A stretch of 64,000 nucleotides of DNA from positions 8,406,501-8,470,500 of the forward strand of contig NZ_CP064703.1 of assembly GCF_023101085.1 (NCBI RefSeq), written 5' to 3'. Positions 27,776-35,519 of the stretch are shown in pieces. Made by a program: the position numbers and the translations under genes. A model generated the notes under the pieces. It was not told the DNA's origin. It made no database searches and saw nothing but the letters and a program-made list of their open reading frames with translations. Position 1 is the stretch's first letter. Each line of letters starts with the position of its first letter. Source of the DNA: Bradyrhizobium sp. 170. GTDB taxonomy: Bacteria; Pseudomonadota; Alphaproteobacteria; Rhizobiales; Xanthobacteraceae.

Positions 27776-27900
27776 CGTCATGCCCCGCGAAGGCGGGGCA
27801 TCCAGTACGCCGCGGCCTCTCGATTCAAAACTGATTTCTCTGGAATACTGGATCCGCCTTCGCTCGTTGAGCTACGGCGGACAAGTCACCCGCTCGGGTG
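27776..27900. repeat. Mosaic GTCAT-type repeat with inserted 32-base module
   Basis: The left half is nearly identical to the repeat at 27409. The right half is interrupted by a 32-base segment (27854-27885) whose exact reverse complement occurs at 61130-61161, before the sequence resumes with GTCACCCGCTCGGGTG. Confidence 0.7.
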
Positions 27901-28107
27901 CTATCCCAGCTCGATCTCGTCATCAATCTCATGCGAGAGCGCTACACCGCCGATGGTCAGCACCATCTTCGCCGGCAGCTTCTCATTGCCCTTGAGCTTG
28001 CCGGCCTCCATCGCATCGCGCACGGCTTTTTCGATCTCGCGCTGCGAGGTGATGCCGACTTTCTTCAGAAACTTGCGCAGGCTGGCGTTGAAAACGTCTT
28101 CGTTCAT
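27901..28107 (-). CDS. DUF6494 family small protein
   Basis: 68 residues. The pattern MNEDVFNASLRKFLKKVGITSQREIEKAV followed by VLTIGGVALSHEIDDEIELG is that of a small conserved proteobacterial family of unknown function (DUF6494). It is soluble, helical in the first half, and has no signal peptide. The upstream lipoprotein gene is 13 bases away on the same strand and may be cotranscribed. Confidence 0.82.
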   Translation of the reverse strand: MNEDVFNASLRKFLKKVGITSQREIEKAVRDAMEAGKLKGNEKLPAKMVLTIGGVALSHEIDDEIELG

Positions 28108-28120
28108 GATGGCCTCCTGA

Positions 28121-28390
28121 TTACGGCCTGACCGGATTGTTCAGCATCTGCTCGGCGAGATTGCGTTGGGCACGGTCGGCGCGGGCATTGGCATTGCCGC
28201 GCTGTACGTCGCGATTCTTGCGGCAATTGACATAATCGTTTGAACCTGCGGCGACATTGTTGGCGCGGCAGAATGCGTCGTCGTCGGCGCTGGTGTCGGC
28301 CATAGTCGGCTGGCCGCGCTCCAGGCAACCGGTGAGCAATGGCGCTGCCAGCAGGAGCGCGATGACGTGCTTTGCGGGTCCAAATTTCAT
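28121..28390 (-). CDS. Small lipoprotein of unknown function
   Basis: 89 residues from the ATG at 28390 (GGAAGG six bases upstream). A signal peptide ends in a lipobox LLTGC, so Cys21 is the likely lipidated residue. The mature part is short and polar (DDDAFCRANNVAAGSNDYVNCRKNRD), with two further cysteines that could pair, and a basic/Asn-rich C-terminus. No family recognised beyond similar Bradyrhizobium-type small lipoproteins. Confidence 0.78.
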   Translation of the reverse strand: MKFGPAKHVIALLLAAPLLTGCLERGQPTMADTSADDDAFCRANNVAAGSNDYVNCRKNRDVQRGNANARADRAQRNLAEQMLNNPVRP

Positions 28391-28712
28391 TGGAGGCCTT
28401 CCGTTTTTCATCTCGTCATTGCCGGGCGCCTGTCCCCGACCTGACCGGGGATGACCCTGCAATCCATCGAAAAGATGGCAGCCTGCTTTGCAGCCGATGA
28501 ATGCCCCGGTCAAGCCCGCGGCTGGCCGGTTTTATGTCTGCAGACGAGGCGCATGACGTTGATTCTTCTGTGTTCCAGGCGTTCGGCGACGTTTGGGACA
28601 CGGGGAAGGATCAAGCCATCCGGCATCAGAATAGCGTATTGACCCGGCCATCCATCTCCGTAGGTTTCGATTTGCACCGTTTTGGTGCTTCTTTGATATT
28701 GGAGGTAACTGG
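28391..28712. other. Intergenic region with weak GTCAT-type repeat remnant
   Basis: About 320 bases. The first part (28411-28510) starts CGTCATTGCCGGG and contains GACCGGGGATGAC, resembling a degraded palindromic repeat. No gene-like frame with a ribosome binding site is seen. The last 60 bases should contain the promoter of the small gene at 28713. Confidence 0.4.
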
Positions 28713-28859
28713 ATGTTTCGTATTGCTGCTTTTGTCCTCGCCATTCTTGCCGTCGGCTCGATTGCTGCCAGCTCCATCGCGCAAGCGCAGAAGGCGTCCG
28801 ATCCGAAGAGCCAACCGGGCAGCGGCCAGTGCCGGCTGTCGAACGGCCAGCGCTGCTAA
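28713..28859 (+). CDS. Small exported peptide, 48 residues
   Basis: An open frame of 48 codons with GGAGG seven bases upstream of the ATG. The first 25 residues form a clean signal peptide (MFRIAAFVLAILAVGSIAAS, cleavage near AQA). The mature part is about 23 residues, polar, with two cysteines (GQCRLSNGQRC) near the C-terminus that could form a small disulfide loop. A strong terminator follows 54 bases downstream, which supports a real transcription unit. Function unknown. Confidence 0.7.
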   Translation: MFRIAAFVLAILAVGSIAASSIAQAQKASDPKSQPGSGQCRLSNGQRC

Positions 28860-28913
28860 ACGCCAATAAACGGACGGCCTGAATTGAAGCCGTACCGCTG
28901 AATACTCGCCTGA

Positions 28914-28943
28914 CGCTCCACGGTCTGGAGCGTTTTTTGTTTT
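28914..28943 (+). terminator. Intrinsic terminator after the 48-residue gene
   Basis: CGCTCCA, loop CGGTC, TGGAGCG, then TTTTTTGTTTTT on the plus strand. The T-run meets the stop codon of the convergent nitroreductase gene. Confidence 0.85.
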
Positions 28944-29650
28944 TAGTCGATGAACGTCACGGTATCGGCAACGCTCGCCCGCGAGGTGCGGTAGCTGTTC
29001 ACCTTCTGGGCGTGGTCGGCGTAGCCGAACGAAATGCCGCAAACCACCTTGCGATCGTCGGGCAGCTTGAAGTGCCGCCGGATCAACCCGGAATGCCGCG
29101 CCAGCGCGGCCTGCGGAATGGTGCCGAGGCCGAGCGCCTGCGCCGCCAGCATGAAAATGCCGACATAGGCGCCGCAATCGACCGCGCCATAGATGCCGAG
29201 TGGCTCGTCGGTGTGGATAATCGCGACGTGCGGCGCACCGAAGAAATTGTAATTCTCCAGTGCCTGCTTCGCATACGCCATCTTGTCGCCGCGTGCGATG
29301 CCGAGCGTGTTGTAGAGCTGAAAACCGCTCTCGCGGCGGCGGTCGAGATAGACGCCGAGATATTCGCGCGGCGGCGTGAAATCATGGTCGTCCTTGGCGC
29401 CGGAGGCCGCCTCGGCATAGATCGCCTTGCGAAAACGCTCCTTGGCTTCACCACTCGCGATCAGCACCTGCCATGGCTGGCTGTTGCACCAGGATGCCGT
29501 GCGCTGCGCCACCTCGAGAATGTGCTCGATGGTCGTGCGCGGCACCTCCTGCGGCAGGAACGCGCGCACGGAATAGCGCTCGTTCAAGAGCTCCTCGAGC
29601 ACGCCGATGCGATCTTCCGTCTCGTAACGCGCCTTTGCTGCCGCGTCCAT
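28943..29650 (-). CDS. Nitroreductase family protein
   Basis: 235 residues, FMN-dependent oxidoreductase fold. SVRAFLPQEVPRTTIEHILEVAQRTASWCNSQPW is the N-terminal FMN phosphate-binding motif, ALGLGTIPQAALARHSGLIRRHFKLPDDRKVVCGISFGYAD the C-terminal one. Such enzymes reduce nitro groups, quinones or enones with NAD(P)H. Its start lies two bases after the stop codon of the acyl-CoA dehydrogenase at 29653, so it is translationally linked to that catabolic operon and may act on an intermediate of the same pathway. Confidence 0.9.
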   Translation of the reverse strand: MDAAAKARYETEDRIGVLEELLNERYSVRAFLPQEVPRTTIEHILEVAQRTASWCNSQPWQVLIASGEAKERFRKAIYAEAASGAKDDHDFTPPREYLGVYLDRRRESGFQLYNTLGIARGDKMAYAKQALENYNFFGAPHVAIIHTDEPLGIYGAVDCGAYVGIFMLAAQALGLGTIPQAALARHSGLIRRHFKLPDDRKVVCGISFGYADHAQKVNSYRTSRASVADTVTFID

Positions 29651-29652
29651 GG

Positions 29653-30897
29653 TCAGCGCCCCTTGGTCAGGATCTTGTTGAACGGCACGTCCTTGTCGAC
29701 GCGGATATCGCCGGGCAGGCCCAGCACGCGCTCGGCGATGATGTTGCGCAGGATTTCGTCGGTGCCGCCGGCGATACGCATCGAGGGTGACGAGAGCAGC
29801 ATCTGCTGGAACTGGCCGCTCGCCTCTTGCTCGTCAGCGCCGGTCAGCGCGCCGGCTGTGCCCTGCAGATCCATCGCATAGGTGGCGATATCCTGCAGCA
29901 TCGTGCCCGAGACCAGCTTGCCGATGGAGTTTTCGGGCCCCGGCCGCTCGCCCTTCGACAGCGAGGAGATGGCGCGGTAGCTGGTGTATTTCAGCCCGCT
30001 CGCCTTCACCGCCCAGCTCGCAAGCTTCGAGCGCGTCGCGGGATCGTCGATCGCGAGGCCGTCATCGGTCATCAGGCTCGAGCAGAACTCGAACATTTCG
30101 GGGAAACCAGTCGCAAGCCGCGAACCGATCGACATGCGCTCGTTCATCAGCGTGGTCAGCGACACGTTCCAGCCGTCGCCGACCGCGCCGAGACGCTGGT
30201 GATCGGGAATCACGACGTCGGTGAAGTAGACCTCGTTGAATTCCTGCATGCCGTTGGCCTGCTTGATCGGCCGCACCTCGACGCCCTTGCTCTTCATGTC
30301 GAGGAAGAACATCGTCAGGCCCTTGTGCTTGGGCACATTGGGATCGGTGCGCGTGATCAGAAGGCCGTAGTCGGAATAATGTGCGCCCGAGGTCCAGATC
30401 TTCTGGCCGTTGACGACCCAGTTGTCGCCCTTCTTTTCCGCGCGCGTGCGAAGCCCCGCCACGTCGGAGCCGCCGGCCGGCTCGGAGAACAGCTGGCACC
30501 AGATATGTTCGCCGGACGCGAGCTTCGGCAGATAGTGACGCTTGTGCTCCTCGCTGCCGAACGCCATCACCGTCGGGCCGCACATGCCTTCGCCGATCTG
30601 GAACGGCTGCGTCAGCTTGCCGTAGACGCCCTCTTCCTGCTGCCAGATCACCTTCTCGATCGGGGTCGCGCCGCGGCCGCCATACTCCTTCGGCCAGTGC
30701 AGGCAGGCCCAACCGCCTTCAGCCTTCTTCTTCTGCCAGGCCTTGCCGACGTCGACGATCTCTTCCTTCTCCAGCCGGATCCGGCCGAGCGAGGATTTTG
30801 ACAGCTCCGCCTCGTATTGCTTCGGCGCATTGGCGTCGATCCATTTGCGAGCGGTAGCGCGGAATTCGGCTTCCTGCGGGGTATCGTCGAAGTTCAT
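29653..30897 (-). CDS. Acyl-CoA dehydrogenase (large-type subunit, copy 1)
   Basis: 414 residues from the ATG at 30897. FAD enzyme that introduces the alpha-beta double bond into acyl-CoA. Visible: WCQLFSEPAGGSDVAGL (FAD/substrate loop), KIWTSGAHYSDYGLLITRTD, and the C-terminal GGTDEILRNIIAERVLGLPGD. At the position of the catalytic Glu in medium-chain enzymes (YEGT) this protein has Gly (AGGT), as in isovaleryl-type and heteromeric dehydrogenases where the base lies elsewhere. It is a close paralogue of the next gene upstream; both share the N-terminus MNFDDTPQEA. Confidence 0.92.
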   Translation of the reverse strand: MNFDDTPQEAEFRATARKWIDANAPKQYEAELSKSSLGRIRLEKEEIVDVGKAWQKKKAEGGWACLHWPKEYGGRGATPIEKVIWQQEEGVYGKLTQPFQIGEGMCGPTVMAFGSEEHKRHYLPKLASGEHIWCQLFSEPAGGSDVAGLRTRAEKKGDNWVVNGQKIWTSGAHYSDYGLLITRTDPNVPKHKGLTMFFLDMKSKGVEVRPIKQANGMQEFNEVYFTDVVIPDHQRLGAVGDGWNVSLTTLMNERMSIGSRLATGFPEMFEFCSSLMTDDGLAIDDPATRSKLASWAVKASGLKYTSYRAISSLSKGERPGPENSIGKLVSGTMLQDIATYAMDLQGTAGALTGADEQEASGQFQQMLLSSPSMRIAGGTDEILRNIIAERVLGLPGDIRVDKDVPFNKILTKGR

Positions 30898-30918
30898 GGC
30901 GGCTTCCTTTTTGTTCTT

Positions 30919-30997
30919 CGTAGGGTGGGCTAAGCGAAGCGAGCCCACCATTTGAGTGTGACGCGGTGGGCAACGCTTGCGCGTTGCCCACCCTACG
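30919..30997. repeat. CGTAG-tip palindromic repeat, copy 2
   Basis: CGTAGGGTGGGC at one end and GCCCACCCTACG at the other, 79 bases, filling the gap between two acyl-CoA dehydrogenase genes of the same operon. Confidence 0.85.
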
Positions 30998-31002
30998 AAT
31001 CT

Positions 31003-32250
31003 TTACGCCCGGCCCTTGGTCGGGATCTCGTTGAACGGCACGTCCTTATCGACCCTGATGTCACCGGGCAGGCCAAGTACGCGCTCGGCAATGATGTTGC
31101 GCATGATCTCGTCGGTGCCGCCCTCGACGCGGGTGCCCGGCGCACGCAGCAGCATCGCCTGGAATTTGCCGGCGACCTCGGCGTCTTCAGGCCCGCTCAG
31201 CACGCCGGCGGCGCCCTGCAGGTCGAGCGCGTACATCGCGACTTCCTGGACCATCGATCCCGCGACCAACTTGCCGATGGAGTTCTCCGGACCGGGACGC
31301 TCGCCTTTCGACAGCGCCGAGATCGCGCGCATGCTGGTGTATCGGAGGCCGCTGGCCTTCACCGCGTAGGTCGCTAGCTTCGAGCGAACGCTGCGGTCTT
31401 CGATCGCGGGTCCATCTTCCAGCATCAGGCTATTGCAGAAGTCGAACAGTTCCGGGAAGCCGGTCGACACGCCCGCGCCGATCGACATGCGCTCGTTCAT
31501 CAGCGTGGTCAGCGACACGTTCCAGCCGTCATTGACGGCGCCCAGCCGCTGCGAGTCCGGGATCTTGACGTCGGTGAAGTAGACCTCGTTGAAATCGGAT
31601 TGCCCGCTGGCCTGCTTGATCGGCCGCACCTCGACGCCCGGGCTCTTCATGTCCAGGAAGAACATGGTGAGGCCCTTGTGCTTGGCGACGTTCGGATCGG
31701 TACGAGTGAGCAGGATACCGTAGTCGGAGTAATGCGCGCCCGAGGTCCAGATCTTCTGGCCGTTGATGACCCAGTCGTCGCCGCTCTTCTCGGCGCGGGT
31801 GCGCAAGCCTGCGACGTCGGAACCCCCAGCGGGTTCGGAGAACAACTGACACCAGACCTTTTCGCCCGAGGCCAGCGGCGGCAGGTACTTCCGCTTCTGC
31901 TCCTCGCCCGCGAACGCCATCATGGTCGGCCCGCACATGCCGTGACCGATGATGAACATGCCGCTAAGTTTGCCGAACGGCCCCTCTTCCTGCTGCCAGA
32001 TCACGCGCTCAATCGGCGATGAGCCGCGGCCGCCATATTCTTTTGGCCAATGCAGGCAGGCCCAGCCGGCATCGGCCTTCTTCTTCTGCCAGGCCTTTGC
32101 GACCTCGAGAATGTTGGCGCCCTTGAGCGCGGTTCGGCCGAGCGAGGATTTGCGAAGCTCTTCCTCGTACTGCTTCGGCGCGTTGGCTGATATCCATGCC
32201 TTGGCTTCAGCGCGGAACGCGGCTTCCTGCGGGGTATCGTCGAAGTTCAT
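31003..32250 (-). CDS. Acyl-CoA dehydrogenase (large-type subunit, copy 2)
   Basis: 415 residues, similar to the preceding 414-residue protein over its whole length, so one arose by duplication of the other. Motifs: WCQLFSEPAGGSDVAGLRTR, KIWTSGAHYSDYGILLTRTD, and the C-terminal EGGTDEIMRNIIAERVLGLPGD. The canonical Glu position again holds Gly. Its neighbours are another dehydrogenase of a different, shorter type and a CoA ligase, an arrangement seen for heteromeric dehydrogenases acting on bulky CoA thioesters (steroid side chains, aromatic side chains). Substrate unknown. Confidence 0.92.
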   Translation of the reverse strand: MNFDDTPQEAAFRAEAKAWISANAPKQYEEELRKSSLGRTALKGANILEVAKAWQKKKADAGWACLHWPKEYGGRGSSPIERVIWQQEEGPFGKLSGMFIIGHGMCGPTMMAFAGEEQKRKYLPPLASGEKVWCQLFSEPAGGSDVAGLRTRAEKSGDDWVINGQKIWTSGAHYSDYGILLTRTDPNVAKHKGLTMFFLDMKSPGVEVRPIKQASGQSDFNEVYFTDVKIPDSQRLGAVNDGWNVSLTTLMNERMSIGAGVSTGFPELFDFCNSLMLEDGPAIEDRSVRSKLATYAVKASGLRYTSMRAISALSKGERPGPENSIGKLVAGSMVQEVAMYALDLQGAAGVLSGPEDAEVAGKFQAMLLRAPGTRVEGGTDEIMRNIIAERVLGLPGDIRVDKDVPFNEIPTKGRA

Positions 32251-32271
32251 GTTTTCAATCCTCGGCGGCTT

Positions 32272-32354
32272 CGTAGGGATGGGTAGAGCGAAGCGAAACC
32301 CATCGTCCTCAGCCTGCGGTTTGATGGGTTTCGCTGCGCTCTACCCATCCTACG
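32272..32354. repeat. CGTAG-tip palindromic repeat, copy 3
   Basis: CGTAGGGATGGGTAGAGCG and CGCTCTACCCATCCTACG arms, 83 bases, in the gap between the second and third acyl-CoA dehydrogenase genes. Confidence 0.85.
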
Positions 32355-32366
32355 GTTCTCACAAAC

Positions 32367-33494
32367 TTACGCCGCGTTCTTCTTGCGCATGCGGTCGATC
32401 AATTGATCTTCCCAGTACGACAGGCTGCCGAGCGTCAGCGCGGTCGTGTTGGCGCGGCGGTAGTACATGTGGCAGTCGAACTCCCAGGTGAAGCCCATGC
32501 CGCCATGAACCTGGATGTTATTCTTGGAGCAGTGCTGGAACGCCTGCGTCGCGCTGATCCGCGCAGCCGCAGCCGCTTCTGGCAATTCCGACGCATTGGT
32601 CGAGAGCGCCCAGGCACCGTAATAGCAATTCGAGCGCGCCAGCGTCGCCGAGACATACATGTCGGCGAGGATGTGCTTCACCGCCTGGAACGAGCCGATC
32701 GGCCGACCGAAGGCGATACGATCGAGCGCATAGTCGCGGCCCATTTCGAGCGCGCGATCGGAGCCACCGACCTGTTCGAACGCGAGCAGCACGGCCGCGC
32801 GGTCGAGCACCTGGGTCAAAATGCTCCAGCCGTCACCGGCTGCTCCCAGCGGCTCGGCCTTGGCGTTCTTGAAGGTGAGTTCGGCCTGGCCGCGTGTGGG
32901 ATCGACATTGGTCAGCGACTTTACTTCCACGCCGCCGGCCTTCAGGTCGACCAGGAACAGCGAGATATCGGAATCGCGCCCCGTCGAGCCGGTGCGCGCG
33001 GCAACGACCGCGAAATCGGCGATCGCGCCATCCGGCACCGGCTTCTTCATGCCAGTGAGCGTACCGCCGGAGGCCTGCAGCTTGATCGCCTTCGGCGACG
33101 GATTGCCCTTGCCTTCGAACAGCGCCAGCGTGCCGATCGCCTCGCCGCTCGCGATCTTCGACAGCCACTTCTGCTTCTGCGCGTCGGAGCCTGCCAGCAG
33201 CAGCGCTTCGGCGGCGAGATAGACGGTGGAGGAGAACGGCACCGGCGCATTCGCGCGGCCCATTTCCTCCGCAATCACGCAAAGCTCGAGATGGCCGGCG
33301 CCCGCGCCGCCAAACGCTTCGGGGATTGCGACGCCGAGGAAACCCATCTCGGCGAGACCCTTCCACAGCGCCTTGTCATACGGCGCCTTGCCGTCGAGCA
33401 CCTCGCGCACGGCCTTCGGCGGGCATTTTTCGGCGAGAAACTTCCTCGCCTCATCGCGCATCTGCTTTTGTTCGTCGGAGAAATCGAAGTTCAT
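32367..33494 (-). CDS. Acyl-CoA dehydrogenase (short-type subunit)
   Basis: 375 residues. The N-terminus MNFDFSDEQKQMRDEARKF and the FGRPIGSFQAVKHILADMYV and IQVHGGMGFTWEFDCHMYYRR segments place it in the acyl-CoA dehydrogenase family. The C-terminal catalytic-loop region reads TLGSLSYWEDQLI with no Glu at the usual place. This pattern is typical of the smaller partner of heteromeric alpha2-beta2 dehydrogenases, in which the base comes from the other subunit. Adjacent to two longer dehydrogenase genes, which are candidate partners. Confidence 0.9.
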   Translation of the reverse strand: MNFDFSDEQKQMRDEARKFLAEKCPPKAVREVLDGKAPYDKALWKGLAEMGFLGVAIPEAFGGAGAGHLELCVIAEEMGRANAPVPFSSTVYLAAEALLLAGSDAQKQKWLSKIASGEAIGTLALFEGKGNPSPKAIKLQASGGTLTGMKKPVPDGAIADFAVVAARTGSTGRDSDISLFLVDLKAGGVEVKSLTNVDPTRGQAELTFKNAKAEPLGAAGDGWSILTQVLDRAAVLLAFEQVGGSDRALEMGRDYALDRIAFGRPIGSFQAVKHILADMYVSATLARSNCYYGAWALSTNASELPEAAAAARISATQAFQHCSKNNIQVHGGMGFTWEFDCHMYYRRANTTALTLGSLSYWEDQLIDRMRKKNAA

Positions 33495-33522
33495 GGCGTG
33501 TTACTCGGGTTGATGGTGGCTC

Positions 33523-33604
33523 TGTAGGATGGGTGGAGCGAAGCGATACCCATCAATGGTTTGGTTGTGAGTGATGGGTTTCGCTGCGCTCTACCCATCC
33601 TACG
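33523..33604. repeat. CGTAG-tip palindromic repeat, copy 4
   Basis: Arms TGTAGGATGGGTGGAGCG and CGCTCTACCCATCCTACG, 82 bases, between the third dehydrogenase gene and the CoA ligase gene. Confidence 0.85.
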
Positions 33605-33605
33605 G

Positions 33606-35477
33606 TCAGTTCAAAATGATCACGTCGTCTCCCGGCTTATCGGCATATAACTTCTCCACCAGCGCGGCGCGGCGCTCGAGGCCGGCGCGCTGGTTGATGT
33701 AGCCCTTGTCGGTAAGTTCGTTGCCGTCGATCGAGGGCGGCTCGGCCATCAGCATCGCGCGCGCGATCCGCATGCTGCTGCCGGTGGCGGATGCGTTGTG
33801 CGCTTCCAGTCCACGCTTCAGGCAGGCGATTACCTCGGGATGCTTGACCACATCTTCAAACGTCGCATCGGGATTGCCTGTTATCTGCCGGCAGGCGTGC
33901 AGATTTGGCCAGGCCAATAGCCCGATGAACTCCCGGTCCTGCCCGGCCACCAGCGCGTCGTGCACCACAGGCGTGGCGGCCGCGATCGCGTCGGTGCGCA
34001 GCGAGGCGACATGGACGAAGGTGCCGGTCGTGAGTTTAAAATCCTCGACCACGCGGCCGGCGAAGATGATGCCCTGCAGCGGATCGTTGTCATCGACGAA
34101 TACGCCGGCATCGCCGATGCAGTAAAAACCATCCTCGTCGAACATCTTCTTCGTCAGATCGGGCTGGCCGAAATAGCCTGGCGTGACGTTGACGCCGCGC
34201 AGACGCAGCTCGTATTTCGAGCCGCACGGCACCAGCTTCAGTTCGACGCCGGGGAATGGCAGGCCGATCAGGCCGACGCGCTCGGTGTCCCAATAGGTGC
34301 CGGTCGAGGTCGGCGCGGTCTCGGTCGAGCCCCAGCCCGTATAGAACACGATGCGCTCGCCGGTGGTCTTCACCGCCAGCGCCTGCATGCGGTCGTAGAG
34401 ATCATCCGGCAGCCGCGCGCCGCCATAGGCCATGATGCCTAGATTCTTGAAGAAGCTGCGGCACAGCGCATCGTCCTTCTCCATGGCGGCCGCCAGCGCC
34501 GCGTAACCGGCGGGCACGTTGGCATAATAGGTCGGCGACACTTCGCGCAAATTACGGATGGTCTCTTCGAGCTGGCCGGGCACCGGCCGGCCGTCATCGA
34601 TATAGAGCGTACCGCCATCGACCAGGATCGGATGGAACGCGGCATTGCCGCCCATGGTGTGATTCCACGGCATCCAATCGAGCACGGTCGCAATTGGCCC
34701 GCTGGGATCGCGTGGGCGCACCTGCATCATCATCGCCGCATTGGCGCACATCATCTCCTGCGTGTTGATGACGGCCTTCGGCATCCCGGTCGAGCCCGAT
34801 GTGAACAGCAGCTTGCCGACGGTATCAGGCGTAATTTTCGCAATCGAGTCCTCGACCGCTTTCGTCACCGGCGTTGCAGAGAGATCGGCAAAGGACACGC
34901 TCTTGATGCCCTCGCAGGGCCGCAGGACATGCACGACGGTGACGCCGGTGAGATCGAGCGCCTTCAGCGCCTTCTCGAAGGTCGGCCCGTCCTGCACCAT
35001 CACGACCGCAGGCTTGATCAGGTCGAACAGATATTTGAGCTTGAGATGATCCTGGCTCATCAGCGAATAGGCTGGCGACACCGGCGCTGCCGGAGAGCGC
35101 GCCTGCATCGCGGCCTGCGTCATCAGCGCGTGCTCGATCGAATTGCCTGACAGGATGGCAACGGGACGGCCTTCGCCGAGGCCGAGATTGAGCAGGCCCT
35201 GCGTCAGCCCGTCGACGATGCGCTTGGCTTCGCCGTAAGAAACCTTTCGCCACTGCCGATCGGCGCCGCCGCGTTGCGCCAGCCAGATGCGCTCGAGCGC
35301 CTGCTTTGCCCATTTCGCGAGCGAGGCCGGAATATGCTTCGCGTAAGGCTGCAGCGGAATGCGGGACTTCAGAATGATGACGCCATCGGGACGACGCTCG
35401 ACCGCGATGTCGCGCGCCAGCCATTCGATCTTGCGAAAGGCCGGCTTGGTCAACACTGCGGCAGCACTCCCACTCAT
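33606..35477 (-). CDS. Feruloyl-CoA synthase-like ligase
   Basis: 623 residues from the ATG at 35477 (GGGAG seven bases upstream). Adenylate-forming enzyme of the Fcs type, which activates ferulate and related hydroxycinnamates to CoA thioesters. Evidence: ATP loop LLFTSGSTGMPKAVINTQ, the Fcs-typical DWMPWNHTMGGN, TGWGSTETAPTSTGTYW, and a C-terminal part lacking the usual DRKKD hinge but with IGDAGVFVDDNDPLQGIIFAGRVVEDFKL. Operon with downstream acyl-CoA dehydrogenases and an upstream crotonase. The true acid could be a phenylpropanoid or another bulky carboxylate. Confidence 0.87.
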   Translation of the reverse strand: MSGSAAAVLTKPAFRKIEWLARDIAVERRPDGVIILKSRIPLQPYAKHIPASLAKWAKQALERIWLAQRGGADRQWRKVSYGEAKRIVDGLTQGLLNLGLGEGRPVAILSGNSIEHALMTQAAMQARSPAAPVSPAYSLMSQDHLKLKYLFDLIKPAVVMVQDGPTFEKALKALDLTGVTVVHVLRPCEGIKSVSFADLSATPVTKAVEDSIAKITPDTVGKLLFTSGSTGMPKAVINTQEMMCANAAMMMQVRPRDPSGPIATVLDWMPWNHTMGGNAAFHPILVDGGTLYIDDGRPVPGQLEETIRNLREVSPTYYANVPAGYAALAAAMEKDDALCRSFFKNLGIMAYGGARLPDDLYDRMQALAVKTTGERIVFYTGWGSTETAPTSTGTYWDTERVGLIGLPFPGVELKLVPCGSKYELRLRGVNVTPGYFGQPDLTKKMFDEDGFYCIGDAGVFVDDNDPLQGIIFAGRVVEDFKLTTGTFVHVASLRTDAIAAATPVVHDALVAGQDREFIGLLAWPNLHACRQITGNPDATFEDVVKHPEVIACLKRGLEAHNASATGSSMRIARAMLMAEPPSIDGNELTDKGYINQRAGLERRAALVEKLYADKPGDDVIILN

Positions 35478-35519
35478 ATTGCGTCTCCCGGAATTCGGTC
35501 CTTTGCGGATCTTCAAGTT

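Noticed and set aside
23772..27900. CRISPR-like array from similar repeats near 23.8, 27.4 and 27.8 kb
   Set aside because: The repeats are about 100 bases, palindromic, irregularly spaced and separated by genes; no spacer pattern or cas genes.
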